A stretch of 64,000 nt of DNA from Weeksella virosa DSM 16922 (GCF_000189415.1 NC_015144.1:1908001-1972000); one strand, 5' to 3'; positions 18,427 to 28,160 are shown, numbered from the stretch's first letter. Made by a program: numbers and translations. Notes: generated by a model from the letters alone, not told the origin.

Positions 18427-19620
18427 TTATTCTTTGATGATGTTTTCTTCTGTTGCTTGGATTTTTCTAGATTTCTTTACTTTCTGAATTTTAATGGTTA
18501 GGATGAGCAAAGATAATACAAAACATATTCCTCCGATGATGGATAAATTTAGGATATGAGGATGAATTAGATTGATATCTCCTTTATTGATGAACAGAAT
18601 CCTGAAAATCTTTAGATAATGGGTGAGTGGTATTGTATCGGCAATCGCTTGAATCCAACCCGGCATTTGGCTTATTGGCCAGGTGAAACCACTGAGAATG
18701 AAGCTTGGTGTGGCTACAACCATCAAAACCTCTGTGGCTTTTAATTGGCTTGGTAATAGGATACTGACTAAAATTCCCATGAAACAAACGGATAGAATAA
18801 AGACAACCGAACTCCAAAAAAATGGCCAAAAACTTGTATCTAATTTCATATCATACCACAGTCCATACCAATAGTAAAGGATAAAAATAAAAACCGACAT
18901 AAAAACATATGGGAAGGTTTTAACAAAAATTAGCGTCAATGGATTGGATGATTGCTGTACAAGTTCTGGAAAAGTACCACGTTCGAATTCAGCCGCAAAG
19001 GTGAGTGCTAAGCCTAAAAGTAATACCTGTTGCAAAACAGTCAGCAAAACCCCTGGCAACATGAAGTAGAGATAATTACCGCTTCGGATATTTTGTTTAA
19101 TCATTGTTGATTTGAAAGGCTCGTAGCTTTGGATTGCCTGATATTCGGGCACTCCTTGTTTACGCATGGTTTCTATAGTGATACCAGCTTTCATGGTAGA
19201 AAGCACCGTGGTTACAGCAATGGCTGCAGTATTCGAGGTCAAGGTATTAGATCCATCGACAAAATATACAATTTCGGGAAGTTTTTTTTGTTGTAAATCA
19301 GCCTGGAAATTTCTGGGTATCATTACTACTACATCCGATCCTATTTCGAGTGCTCTATTTTTTGTATTGAAAGCAGAAGGAAGGACTTCGACAACTTTCA
19401 CCGATTCGTTTTCATTTAGCATTTCGATAATTCGATGGCTTGTCGTTGTATTGTCTTCATCTACAACAATGATTGGTAAATCGGTAACATTACCTTTTTT
19501 ATACACATTTCCTATCAAAATCCCATACATTATAGGTGCTCCTAAAAAAAGAATCGGCAGAACAGGGTCTGTGAAAAAAAGTTTGAATTCTCGAAGGATT
19601 AAACGAAAAATAGTTTTCAT
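18427..19620 (-). CDS. ABC-2 type transporter permease (YhhJ/YbhR-like)
   Basis: A 397-residue inner-membrane protein with the ABC-2 layout. One N-terminal helix (residues about 19-38, DPVLPILFLGAPIMYGILIG) is followed by a large periplasmic domain of about 150 residues (LPIIVVDEDNTTTSHRIIEML...) and then five helices at about 180-380, including FILSGFTWPISQMPGWIQ, the typical LSGF-P-M-P loop. Such permeases normally work with an ATPase and an HlyD adaptor to export lipophilic compounds. HlyD and TolC genes are directly upstream (4 and 5 bases apart), but no transport ATPase is encoded in the run. Confidence 0.9.
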   Translation of the reverse strand: MKTIFRLILREFKLFFTDPVLPILFLGAPIMYGILIGNVYKKGNVTDLPIIVVDEDNTTTSHRIIEMLNENESVKVVEVLPSAFNTKNRALEIGSDVVVMIPRNFQADLQQKKLPEIVYFVDGSNTLTSNTAAIAVTTVLSTMKAGITIETMRKQGVPEYQAIQSYEPFKSTMIKQNIRSGNYLYFMLPGVLLTVLQQVLLLGLALTFAAEFERGTFPELVQQSSNPLTLIFVKTFPYVFMSVFIFILYYWYGLWYDMKLDTSFWPFFWSSVVFILSVCFMGILVSILLPSQLKATEVLMVVATPSFILSGFTWPISQMPGWIQAIADTIPLTHYLKIFRILFINKGDINLIHPHILNLSIIGGICFVLSLLILTIKIQKVKKSRKIQATEENIIKE

Positions 19621-19624
19621 AAGT

Positions 19625-20614
19625 TTATTGATCGTTCAAATTCAACAATACATTAGTTTTGCTAAGAATTTGCATCGCTTGTGCAGGATTAACAGGAACG
19701 ACTTTTATCTCGTATAGCGTTTGTTGCTGATCGAAGTCTGGGTAAGCTGTCGATATATTTGCATATGCACTGAGGGCTTTTATTGACACAATTTTTGATT
19801 TTATTTTTAGGTTGTTTTTATATGGAATTGTTACAACAACAATTTGATTTTTTGATAATTGTCCTATTTTGTTTTCAGGAATCGTAAATCGGAAATAGGT
19901 TGTATAATCTAATATTCCATTCGCTATTGAATAACCAGGCAAAGCCAATTCCCCTATTTTCAGGTTGATCGTTTCTATGGTAAGATCTTGCGGCGCTCTG
20001 ATATATTTCTCTTGTTCAGCAACATCTACTTCTTGCAAAGCTCCTAAAGCTCTCTCTTTTTGTCCTAGGGCCATTTGCTGCTGCTCTATACGTGCTCCAT
20101 TGATGGCATCGGCCAATTCTGCTTGTGCTGCCAAGTATTGGTTTTTTGCACCTTGATATTTTGCATACACTTCGTCATAAGTTTGTTGAGAAATAAGGCT
20201 ATCACGAAGCATATTGTACATCCTTTGATTCGATTTTTGGGCAAAGTCGTGTTGTTCTTTCAAACCTGCAACTTTAGCACGCAATTGTTTTATCTGATTA
20301 TCAGTTGCACCTTTTTTAGCCATCTCATATTGTGCTTGTGCCGAATTTACAGCCCCTTCGGCTTGGCTTTTTTTGGCGTCTACTTCTGGGATTTCTAAGA
20401 TGAAAAGTAAATCACCTTTTTTGTAGCTCACGCCTTCTTCGGCTAAAATTTTTTCTACTTTTCCCGGAACTTTTGTTACGACCGAAATCTGGTCTCGCTC
20501 GGTTTTTCCTTGGAATAGATTATACTCTTCTTTGGCTTTTTTATGGTCTGATTTGCATGCTGAAGAAAATAATAATCCACTGATAAATAAGGGGGTAAGT
20601 ATTCTGTATTTCAT
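19625..20614 (-). CDS. HlyD-family periplasmic adaptor, lipoprotein-like
   Basis: A 329-residue protein with a signal peptide ending in a lipobox-like LLFSSAC at residues 15-21, so it may be lipid-anchored. The lipoyl half-motif VVTKVPGKVEKILAEEGVSYKKGDLLFIL is at about 45-73, with a long coiled-coil hairpin at about 78-190 (AEGAVNSAQAQYEMAKKG; QLRAKVAGLKEQHDFAQ; AQAELADAINGARIEQQQ). The second lipoyl half (IRAPQDLTIETINLKIGELA) and a beta-barrel follow. It would connect the TolC-like protein to the ABC permease. The spacing (5 and 4 bases to its neighbours) shows an operon. Confidence 0.9.
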   Translation of the reverse strand: MKYRILTPLFISGLLFSSACKSDHKKAKEEYNLFQGKTERDQISVVTKVPGKVEKILAEEGVSYKKGDLLFILEIPEVDAKKSQAEGAVNSAQAQYEMAKKGATDNQIKQLRAKVAGLKEQHDFAQKSNQRMYNMLRDSLISQQTYDEVYAKYQGAKNQYLAAQAELADAINGARIEQQQMALGQKERALGALQEVDVAEQEKYIRAPQDLTIETINLKIGELALPGYSIANGILDYTTYFRFTIPENKIGQLSKNQIVVVTIPYKNNLKIKSKIVSIKALSAYANISTAYPDFDQQQTLYEIKVVPVNPAQAMQILSKTNVLLNLNDQ

Positions 20615-20619
20615 GCTAG

Positions 20620-22002
20620 TTAGTCTAAAATTTGATGTAATAATTGTCCTGCTGTTTGTAATAAATCGTAGGTATATTGACGTTGATCGACCAATTGTGT
20701 ATAATAACTTAGATTTGCTTTATAAAAGTCATTTTCGGCTGCCAAACGTTCCGTTACATCAATCAAACCTACCTGAAATCTTTTTGATGCAATTTCTAAA
20801 TTCTGATTGGCAATGACTTGTTGTTGTTCTTTTACCTTTAGTTTTTCTACTGAGGTTTCGTAATCTACTTTATTTTTTTTGAGTAAAAGCTTTAATTTTT
20901 CTTCGGCATCTTTGTATTTGTTTTCTTGCAATAGAAGATCGATTGTTGCTTGTTGTACTTTGTTTTTGTGTTGATTTCCGTCCAAAATATCCCATTTTGC
21001 ACCTATACCAATCATAAAGTTAGGAAACAAAGAAAAATGATTCAACTTTAGCGTCAAATCTCCAGAAGAAGTAATGTCTTTTAGCACCGTTTTACTCCCA
21101 AACAGCGAGGTGTAATTAACGCCAGCAAAGGCAAAAACTTGTGGTAGTTTGCCACCTTTTTCTTTTTCTATCAAAAACTCCACTGCATTTTTGGAGTGCT
21201 GTAGAGCGCTGAGTTCTTTTTTTTGTGATAAATCGTATTCTTGATGAAAAATAGACAGTTCTTGCAAGGGGTATTCTATTGTATGCAATTCGTCTATGGT
21301 AAGATGTGTTAACATTTCGAGCTTATCATACAGTAGTCGTTTAGAACCATTGAGTTCGACTTTTTTAGACTCTAACTCTAACATAGCAAGTTTTATTTTT
21401 TCTCGGTCATAGGGTATAGCCAGTCCGTTTTGTATGGCTCGTTGAACTTTTAGTCGTTCTTTGTCTAATCGTTCCTGAGAGTTTTCAATAAGTTTATCTA
21501 CTTGTTCTAGCAGCATTAGCTGATCAAAGGTAGACAATACTTCTTTGGCAATTTCTTCTTTGCTAGATTCTGCTAAATCTTTTAGTGCCAGACTTTTAGC
21601 TTCTAAAGCTTTGATGCCATTGGTTACTTGTAAACCCGAAAAAATAACTTGCGATCCCATAACGCCAATGTGTGCAAGACCGCTGGAGGTATTGAAGCGT
21701 TTATCTTTGTCGAAAAGATCAGTATTAATGATGTTCAAATGACGAGTAGGAGCGTCTACGATACCTGAAGCATTGAGATAAGCAGCCCCACCCAAAGCAT
21801 TAACGTGTGGAGATAGTATACCTTTAGTTTCGAGAATTTGAAAATCGTTTTTTTGCACCTCGAGCTGTTTGTTTTTCAGCTCGTAATTGTTTTCTATTGC
21901 GGCAATCACAGGTTTTTTTAGTTGTGGATTGATTAATTCTTGTGCTTGCAATCCGACAGAAAGCAAAAGTGGCAAAAGATATAGTTTATAGGTCATACAC
22001 AT
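20620..22002 (-). CDS. TolC-family outer-membrane protein
   Basis: A 460-residue protein with a signal peptide (to about residue 20, SVGLQAQE) and two OEP repeats. The first opens with LKKPVIAAIENNYELKNKQLEVQKNDFQI. The C-terminal half ends with QVGLIDVTERLAAENDFYKANLSYYTQLVDQRQYTYDLL, a standard OEP tail. The start is either the ATG at 22002 or the in-frame ATG two codons later. It is first in the run TolC-HlyD-ABC permease-Uup. It probably forms the outer-membrane exit duct of a tripartite exporter. The substrate is unknown. Confidence 0.9.
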   Translation of the reverse strand: MCMTYKLYLLPLLLSVGLQAQELINPQLKKPVIAAIENNYELKNKQLEVQKNDFQILETKGILSPHVNALGGAAYLNASGIVDAPTRHLNIINTDLFDKDKRFNTSSGLAHIGVMGSQVIFSGLQVTNGIKALEAKSLALKDLAESSKEEIAKEVLSTFDQLMLLEQVDKLIENSQERLDKERLKVQRAIQNGLAIPYDREKIKLAMLELESKKVELNGSKRLLYDKLEMLTHLTIDELHTIEYPLQELSIFHQEYDLSQKKELSALQHSKNAVEFLIEKEKGGKLPQVFAFAGVNYTSLFGSKTVLKDITSSGDLTLKLNHFSLFPNFMIGIGAKWDILDGNQHKNKVQQATIDLLLQENKYKDAEEKLKLLLKKNKVDYETSVEKLKVKEQQQVIANQNLEIASKRFQVGLIDVTERLAAENDFYKANLSYYTQLVDQRQYTYDLLQTAGQLLHQILD

Positions 22003-22078
22003 GGTACTTAGAAGTATAAATTATACAATCATCGACACGAGCAAAAACCAAACCGAATTCTTTAGTGTTGCTGTTTTG

Positions 22079-22753
22079 CTACGGATTACTGATATTATTC
22101 AGGGTTTGGTCTAGCGAATTGTTGATTGCTCTTTTGATTTTTTCTTTTTCTGTAAGAGAAGAATCAGAAGTGTCTAAGTACTGTGTTCCACTGAGAGTTT
22201 CTTTGTATTTTTCTTTGAGGGTTTTTCCATCCAAAACTTTTACGTCGATATAGGTTTGTCCTCCTTTGGCCGAATTGTTATTTTTTTCTGTAGGATTGTT
22301 TGTCTGTGCAATACCAGATGTCACGTCAATAATCAACAAATCATCGACAGCATATTTTTCAGAAATATTGTTGAGGTCTGTTTCATGATCATCTTGAATG
22401 AATAGGTATGATTTTTTATGTTGATCGAGAAAAGATGAAACTACTGATTTTATTTTTTCTTTCTGAGAATATTCTTGACTAAATTCTTGTAATGTTTTTT
22501 GATGTTCTTTGGTCGCGGTTGAGGTTTTTTCTTCGAACTGATGCGTTTGGGTCTTAAAAACTCCCAAAGGATTGATGTTTAAAATGACTCCTAATTTCCC
22601 ATGACTTTCACTAAAGATATCTTCGTCTAATGAATCGAATTTATGCATTACCGCTTCCATTTCTCTTGCATTAGCAGTTGTTTGTAACTCTTTTTTACAA
22701 TTTGTAAATAGCAGTATAAATAAAGTAAGTGTGATAATATTTTGAGTTTTCAT
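22079..22753 (-). CDS. Uncharacterised lipoprotein
   Basis: A 224-residue protein with a lipoprotein signal: hydrophobic stretch at residues 7-18, then LLFTNC with the acylated Cys at about 19, followed by KK. The mature part is hydrophilic and mostly helical (KTQTHQFEEKTSTATKEHQKTLQEFSQ), then a block with alternating strands and helices (SYLFIQDDHETDL; DLLIIDVTSGIAQ; TYIDVKVLDGKTLKEKYKE). I recognise no domain. The reading frame and codon pattern look genuine and the lipobox is convincing. Its promoter would lie in the 370-base gap upstream. A periplasmic or outer-membrane location is inferred from the signal only. Confidence 0.75.
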   Translation of the reverse strand: MKTQNIITLTLFILLFTNCKKELQTTANAREMEAVMHKFDSLDEDIFSESHGKLGVILNINPLGVFKTQTHQFEEKTSTATKEHQKTLQEFSQEYSQKEKIKSVVSSFLDQHKKSYLFIQDDHETDLNNISEKYAVDDLLIIDVTSGIAQTNNPTEKNNNSAKGGQTYIDVKVLDGKTLKEKYKETLSGTQYLDTSDSSLTEKEKIKRAINNSLDQTLNNISNP

Positions 22754-23126
22754 AGACTAGTTTTTCTTATAAAAATACTGAATATTTGAATACAATTATC
22801 AATTATATTCTATCTTTTCATTAAATCTGTGTTTTATTTTGTTGATTTTTATGTAATTAGATGTAGTTTAATGGTTATGGCTTTCGGATTTCGAGTTTTT
22901 TACTGTTTTAGTTTAATTGTTCGCGATGGTATTGCAAGCTGCCTAAGAGTTTATTCTTTTATGGTCGCTAGGGTAAATCTTGCGGCAATCGAATTGCCTG
23001 GCGTCTGTCTAAAATATTTTTATCTAAAATGCTAATCGTGGTGAAATTATCTTTGGTAATTAGGAGGATGGAAAAGAAAGGTTTCACTTTTTTTATAGAG
23101 GAAAATCAAAATTATTATCACCTATT
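22754..23126. other. 373-base gap without a supported gene
   Basis: The gap lies between the lipoprotein gene and the FUSC gene, both on the minus strand. The stretch around 22915-23040 is less AT-rich than other gaps and holds a perfect 6-base-arm hairpin GGCAAT-CGA-ATTGCC at 22984-22998. A 68-codon open frame on the plus strand (22829-23035) has no recognisable product. The gap might hold a decayed gene or small RNA, but nothing can be supported. Confidence 0.4.
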
Positions 23127-25277
23127 TTATTTCGCCGCTAAAATTCGTTTGGTTATACGATGATAATCATTACTAATATCGTACATATTCTCGATAAGAT
23201 CATTCACCGCTTGCGATTCTTGATCTGTTTTCATTTCTTCTACCAGCGGAATGTTTATTTCTATCTGAGAATATTTTAGTTGGTTGTTGTATGGCTCGAA
23301 CAGGCGAATTGTTTGCAAGATTTGAGCCAATGTTTTGCGGATAATTTTTATTTGGTCTTCAGTCAACTCATAACCATGATTTTGTTTTAGAATAGATTTG
23401 ATACCGGTTGCATACGATGTAAACATGTGGTTGAGTATGGTAAACTGGTTGAGGTCTTTTACGATTACTTGTTTACCTTTTGGCTCAGAAATCATCCTCT
23501 GGAAAGTGGACGTAATTTCGGCCATTCTAATGAAAACTTCTTTTCTTGCCAATTTATAATCCGTTTCGTTGACTTCATTTTTTAGTAAGCGCGCATAGAT
23601 ATAGTATAAAAAATTGTAATTGGCAATCAAATTACTGCGGATATTCTGATGCAAATTGGCACTTTCCCAATTTGGTAAAATTACATAGCTCGATAGGAAT
23701 GCTAAAAATCCTCCGATAAATGTATCCATCAAACGCTCTTGAATAATTAGAATCGAATTCAAACCCGAAATCAAACTAAAAGACAACATAAGATAGGAGG
23801 TCAAGAACATGGTACCAATTACGTATTTATGACGAATAAATGTGTAGTTGAGTAGCATTAAAACAATCATTAATATATAGAGTATCAGTTCGTTATCGAT
23901 TAAAATTATAATCAATACTCCGATTATTCCTCCTAAAATTGTACCTTCTATTCGCTGAAAGTTTCGTTTTTTTGTTACGCTGAAACCTGGTTTCATGATC
24001 ACAATAATCGTCATAATCAACCAATAAGTATGAGTAGAAGTAGGTAAAGTAAAAGTAATTAAATAGCCAATTAACACCACTACTGTTAGGCGAAGTGCAT
24101 GCCGCATATGCGTAGATTTCAACGTAATATTGTCGAGTAATTTTCGTAAACGAAAATCTTGATTCGGACGAAATTGCTCGTAATGATCCAAGGGATTTTT
24201 TTTGTTTTCATTGAACTCTGTCGAACGCGTGAATCGATAAATATACTTCACTTTAGAAACTACATTTTTTAGGTTGACATAAATTCTCGAAAAAACATAA
24301 ATATTGTGTCCTGCTTTTTGTAGTTCATCGATTTCGTTGCTAAGTTTCTCTAGTTCTTTATCCAGGTTGATGCGTTCTTTCGGTAATTTATTGGCATTGA
24401 TACAATAAGCAATATAGTCTAATTCGTTGGCGATTCTATTGAGTGCTTTGTAGATAATCTTCATGATCTTTTGATCATGATAGTCTTTGCGCATTTTCAC
24501 CATATCGTAGTGCGAGCTGCTCACAATCTCGAAAAGATCGTTCATGTCAGAAAAAATAAATACAATAGAACGACCAATCGAGGTGGTATCTTTCACCAAT
24601 TTTTTGTCGGCATATATCAATTCTCTCACCAAGTTTTGCTTATCATTTACATCGACTTGCTTTTGGAGTAATAGGTTTATTTTTTCGTCTAAATCACTAT
24701 CAACATCATAAAAAGATGCTTTTATCCTCACATAATCAGCAACTTGTAGCATGCATTCTGATAGCATTTGTTGCGCCATTCTGTATGGTCTGAATTTTGA
24801 AATCAGTAAGCTAACCGTGGTGTACCAAAGGGCTCCAGAGGTAATTATCAATGCATATTCAATCGGGTTAAAGCCTAAATCACGAAATGTATTCATGTTG
24901 AGCACCATTGCCATCATTGCAGCTTGCCCCACAGAACTTGCTCTTTGTCCGAAAACCGCCAACATACTCATCAAAAAACACACTAGACACAAAGCAATCC
25001 CCATCATGATCGGCAACATATTGAGGCTTTTGGTTACCGCAGTTATGAAAAAAATAAGCAAACAAGTAATGAAGAGTGTATTTCTTCTTTCTCTAAAAGT
25101 TCCTGGGATGTCGGGTATATGCACAAGAATTACCCCCAAACTCATAGAAACACCCAAATACAGCAGCCCAAAATAACTACATACCACAGGCGGTATGAGA
25201 ATGCAGAATGAAGTTTTTACTCCGTCGGATAATGCTTCACTATACAGAAAGTTTTGGAGTTTGTTTTGGAGTTTCAA
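23127..25277 (-). CDS. FUSC-family inner-membrane protein (YccS/YhfK type)
   Basis: A 716-residue protein with the split FUSC layout. About six N-terminal helices (residues about 20-160; IPPVVCSYFGLLYLGVSMSLGVILVHIPDIPGTF) are followed by a cytosolic helical domain at about 170-380 (KINLLLQKQVDVNDKQNLVRELIY), a second set of helices at about 395-530 (FTLPTSTHTYWLIMTIIVIMKPGFSVTKKR; GTILGGIIGVLIIILI) and a cytosolic tail. The W-L-x-T-x-x-x-V-x-K-P-x-F/Y motif and the ER-x-x-GT-x-x-G motif place it in the FUSC/aromatic-acid-exporter-like superfamily. The transported substrate, if any, is not known. Confidence 0.9.
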   Translation of the reverse strand: MKLQNKLQNFLYSEALSDGVKTSFCILIPPVVCSYFGLLYLGVSMSLGVILVHIPDIPGTFRERRNTLFITCLLIFFITAVTKSLNMLPIMMGIALCLVCFLMSMLAVFGQRASSVGQAAMMAMVLNMNTFRDLGFNPIEYALIITSGALWYTTVSLLISKFRPYRMAQQMLSECMLQVADYVRIKASFYDVDSDLDEKINLLLQKQVDVNDKQNLVRELIYADKKLVKDTTSIGRSIVFIFSDMNDLFEIVSSSHYDMVKMRKDYHDQKIMKIIYKALNRIANELDYIAYCINANKLPKERINLDKELEKLSNEIDELQKAGHNIYVFSRIYVNLKNVVSKVKYIYRFTRSTEFNENKKNPLDHYEQFRPNQDFRLRKLLDNITLKSTHMRHALRLTVVVLIGYLITFTLPTSTHTYWLIMTIIVIMKPGFSVTKKRNFQRIEGTILGGIIGVLIIILIDNELILYILMIVLMLLNYTFIRHKYVIGTMFLTSYLMLSFSLISGLNSILIIQERLMDTFIGGFLAFLSSYVILPNWESANLHQNIRSNLIANYNFLYYIYARLLKNEVNETDYKLARKEVFIRMAEITSTFQRMISEPKGKQVIVKDLNQFTILNHMFTSYATGIKSILKQNHGYELTEDQIKIIRKTLAQILQTIRLFEPYNNQLKYSQIEINIPLVEEMKTDQESQAVNDLIENMYDISNDYHRITKRILAAK

Positions 25278-25330
25278 TGGTTTTTATTTGTTGCAAAATT
25301 AGCAAAGAGTTCTATAATTTACCAAAAAGG

Positions 25331-26506
25331 CTACTTTTGTTCTACACGTTTTGTTAAGAAAACATCAAACCCTTCTACTGTCTGACAGAAAATTATGGTT
25401 TGATCACCGCCATCTTTTATTTTGAATTTCTTTTTTAGGTTATCTATTGATTGATTATAATTCCTTACCAGAACATTGGCTTTCTGACCAGTAATTTCTT
25501 TTTTAGGATTTTCTATTTTTCTGATAATTTCGAAAACTTTACCCGGAAAGTTTTCGATTATCTTTTCTGAAGTATATAAATGAGTATTTTGATGTAATTT
25601 ATAGATAGGAAACCGTTGACTCAATAATTTAAAAGCACCAGCTTTCATGATTGCTGCATTTGGTTCGTAAAGGTATTTTTGCGCCTCAGATAATTGGACT
25701 CGAGTGTTGGGCTCCTCTTCATACCAATAGCAAAACTTCTCTTGATTGGTTTGTAAGTTAACACAAACGATTTTTGGGTTATTATGATTTGTATTTCGGT
25801 CGAGATAAAGCAATAACTCTTTCATCTCATTTTTCACGGCTACTAAATGAATTTCTTTTATATGTTCTACCTGAATAATCGTAGCAGAAAGGTCGAGTAA
25901 TGGTGAAAGTTTCACCATCAACTGATTGGTTCTTGTCCAGAAATCACTTAAATAGTCTAAAATATTTGGTTCTAATTCTTTTAAAATAAACTTTCTACCA
26001 ATCGAGTTTCTACGAGCAGGATCAAGGTAAATACAGTCGAACTGCTGTTGTGGGAAGCGAGAAAAATAGGTCTGAAAATCGCCTTCGAAACATGCTAGAT
26101 TTGCTTCTAGCGTATGAGCGTTGCTTGCAACAATTTCACTTAGACTTTGATTTTTTTCTACATGAATTACTTTCTCAAATGTAGAAGAAAAAGCTAAACT
26201 ATCCATTCCGAAACCTGCCGTCAAATCGATAATATTCTCTCCCTTTACCAAGGATGCTTTATAGTTCGCTGTTATTTCTGAACTTGCTTGCTCTAGGTTA
26301 ATGGTAGGAGGATAATAAATACCTGGTGTATGAAAAAGTAATGGGAATTTTTTTTGAGCAATCTGTCTTCCCTTCAATTGTTGTGCAATTTCGGCAGCAG
26401 AAATCGATGGGAATGGGGATTTGCTCAACGATATTCTCTGATGATTCTCGTGATGAATGGATGCTAAATATCGCTGGAATTCTGGATCTAAGATGGTCTT
26501 GTTCAC
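25331..26506 (-). CDS. THUMP-like domain class I methyltransferase
   Basis: A 391-residue protein. The N-terminal helical region (LSKSPFPSISAAEIAQQLKGRQIAQKKFPLL) is followed by a SAM-binding core with motif I IIDLTAGFGMDSLAF at about residues 93-107, acidic strand 2 KVIHVEKNQ, and the catalytic-loop motif FDCIYLDPARRN at about 155-166. The C-terminal part has the THUMP-like small domain seen in this Bacteroidota family (GQKANVLVRNYNQSIDNLKKKFKIKDGG). DPAR motifs are common in enzymes that methylate bases or nucleotides, so an RNA or nucleotide substrate is plausible but unproven. It lies 12 bases after the methylmalonyl-CoA mutase small-subunit gene, probably in the same operon. Confidence 0.85.
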   Translation of the reverse strand: MNKTILDPEFQRYLASIHHENHQRISLSKSPFPSISAAEIAQQLKGRQIAQKKFPLLFHTPGIYYPPTINLEQASSEITANYKASLVKGENIIDLTAGFGMDSLAFSSTFEKVIHVEKNQSLSEIVASNAHTLEANLACFEGDFQTYFSRFPQQQFDCIYLDPARRNSIGRKFILKELEPNILDYLSDFWTRTNQLMVKLSPLLDLSATIIQVEHIKEIHLVAVKNEMKELLLYLDRNTNHNNPKIVCVNLQTNQEKFCYWYEEEPNTRVQLSEAQKYLYEPNAAIMKAGAFKLLSQRFPIYKLHQNTHLYTSEKIIENFPGKVFEIIRKIENPKKEITGQKANVLVRNYNQSIDNLKKKFKIKDGGDQTIIFCQTVEGFDVFLTKRVEQK

Positions 26507-26518
26507 CTCCTTTTACTT

Positions 26519-27799
26519 TTATTTTCGCTCTTCTTCTTCGGCTAATCTTGTTGGGACTATCGGAATAAAAAGAGCATCTTTGGTAATTTTTTCTTTCCTT
26601 TCTGTAGGTTTTTTTTCATCCGGATTTCTAAATTTATTAACACCAATTAATGAAATCTTTCCATCGAAGAAATCTTTCTTTTCTTTTTTATCAGATGAAT
26701 AAACTAAATCCTGTATACTGTTATTTTCTAATCCTGCAATGAAGCCTCCATTATTATGCAGGGTTTTAAAAAGCTCTAAAGCTTTTTCTGCTAATTGATT
26801 GGTGAGGTTTTCTATGTAGAAGCTTCCGGCTACAGGATCTGTAAACTGATCCATAAAAGATTCTTTCTTTAGTAATAATTGTTGTTTCGCAGCAATTTCT
26901 TGTCCAAATGCAGTGTCGTTTGTTAGGTAATCGTAAGCGTGTATATACACTGCATCGGCGCCTCCTAAAATCGCAGAGTTTGCCTCGATCGTAGAACGAA
27001 TTACATTGTTGTAGATGTCTAGTTTTGATTTGTTGCGATGTGAGTTTTCGACAAATAAAAAAGCATAATCATCTAAACCATATTGTTGGGTAATAAGTTG
27101 CCATAAGAAACGAAAAGCACGAAGTTTAGCAATTTCAAAAAAGAAATTACTACCGACCGCCATTTTAAAATAAAGTTTAGAAGCAATTTCTTCCCCAAAA
27201 AGCTCCAAATATTCTACTCCGTGTAAAAGTGCCAAAGCCAATTGCTGTACATGGTTTGCACCAGCGTTTTGATATATGTCTGCCTGGATTGATATGGCTT
27301 TTTCTAGAGAGTCTAGTTGAAGAATTTCTTGAGTATGCTTTATTATTTCTTCTCTAGAATTGAAGTTCCATAGACCGTTTTGTGCAAAATAACCCATCGG
27401 ATCAAAATCCAAGTAAGTGAGATTGGGTAGGTTAGATAATTGCTCCAAATCTGTTTCTTCTTCTGCATTGTATCGTATAAAAAGATCGAGATAGTCGGCA
27501 GGCTTGGCTTGGAAAGCTTCTTGTGTTGTTAGTGTGAAACCATAGAGAAAACTATCATCCTGCCGAGGGTTACCATTGTATTCACCGATAATTTTCCAAT
27601 CCTTTGCTTGACGTGGCAAGGGCTGCAAATTTTCGTACGCTACGTCGTTTTTGGTATAGAGTGGCTTCACATTTATGTCATCACGTGTTCCCCAAACCAA
27701 TGTTTGGTTATAATCCAAACCCTTTAGTTCGGCTTGTACTTGCAGTTTCCATTCCTTATCGCTTATGGTAGGAAAATTATCAAATATATTATTTTTCAT
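26519..27799 (-). CDS. mutA: Methylmalonyl-CoA mutase, small (beta) subunit
   Basis: A 426-residue TIM-barrel subunit. Typical segments: NFPTISDKEWKLQVQAELKGLDY near the N-terminus, TLVWGTRDDINVKPLYTKND at about residues 34-53, GAQHVQQLALAL-like NHVQQLALALLHGVEYL at about 178-194, and the late block DPVAGSFYIENLTNQLAEKAL at about 328-348. It pairs with the B12-binding large subunit to interconvert succinyl-CoA and methylmalonyl-CoA. The large-subunit gene, usually next door, is absent here; a THUMP-like methyltransferase follows instead. An adenosylcobalamin-forming enzyme is encoded at 41036 in the same window. The 5' end overlaps the FtsB-like gene by 11 bases. Confidence 0.92.
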   Translation of the reverse strand: MKNNIFDNFPTISDKEWKLQVQAELKGLDYNQTLVWGTRDDINVKPLYTKNDVAYENLQPLPRQAKDWKIIGEYNGNPRQDDSFLYGFTLTTQEAFQAKPADYLDLFIRYNAEEETDLEQLSNLPNLTYLDFDPMGYFAQNGLWNFNSREEIIKHTQEILQLDSLEKAISIQADIYQNAGANHVQQLALALLHGVEYLELFGEEIASKLYFKMAVGSNFFFEIAKLRAFRFLWQLITQQYGLDDYAFLFVENSHRNKSKLDIYNNVIRSTIEANSAILGGADAVYIHAYDYLTNDTAFGQEIAAKQQLLLKKESFMDQFTDPVAGSFYIENLTNQLAEKALELFKTLHNNGGFIAGLENNSIQDLVYSSDKKEKKDFFDGKISLIGVNKFRNPDEKKPTERKEKITKDALFIPIVPTRLAEEEERK

Positions 27800-28160
27800 T
27801 GTTCACAGAATCTTGTTTAATTATTCGTTCTTCTTGGATAATGAAAATATCTTCGTTATTTCTTTTTAAGAAATGTTTTTCGCGTGCAATGCGCTCCAAT
27901 TCTGCTGGATTGTTTTTCAGGTCGTTCAGACGTTCAGATTCCTCTTTTAGTTTTCCTAGGTAATATTGTTCGTCTTCTTCGAGGGTTTTTATTTCTTTCG
28001 AGCGTTGTAGATGAACCAAGACCGAGTTTTGATCTAAAAAAATCATCCAAACAATAAATACTGCACTTACAATAAGGTATTTATTTAGCAAAAAAGAATA
28101 CCACTTTTTATTGGTTTTCTCTGCTTCTTCATAAAAATTTTTTTGGTCTTGATTATGCAT
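27789..28160 (-). CDS. FtsB/DivIC-like septum formation initiator
   Basis: A 123-residue bitopic membrane protein. It has a short cytosolic N-terminus, one helix (about residues 28-45, LIVSAVFIVWMIFLDQNSV), then a periplasmic coiled coil (IKTLEEDEQYYLGKLKEESERLNDL) and the family's conserved ELERIAREKHFLKRNNEDIF block at about 87-106. Members of this family assemble with FtsL and FtsQ at the division septum. It sits between udk and mutA with 8- and 11-base overlaps, an order commonly kept in flavobacteria. FtsB versus DivIC is only naming. Confidence 0.9.
   Translation of the reverse strand: MHNQDQKNFYEEAEKTNKKWYSFLLNKYLIVSAVFIVWMIFLDQNSVLVHLQRSKEIKTLEEDEQYYLGKLKEESERLNDLKNNPAELERIAREKHFLKRNNEDIFIIQEERIIKQDSVNNEK

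Noticed and set aside
22829-23035. 68-codon plus-strand open frame
   Set aside because: Cysteine- and Phe/Val-rich composition without a family pattern; lies in a gap between two minus-strand genes with no promoter or terminator of its own.
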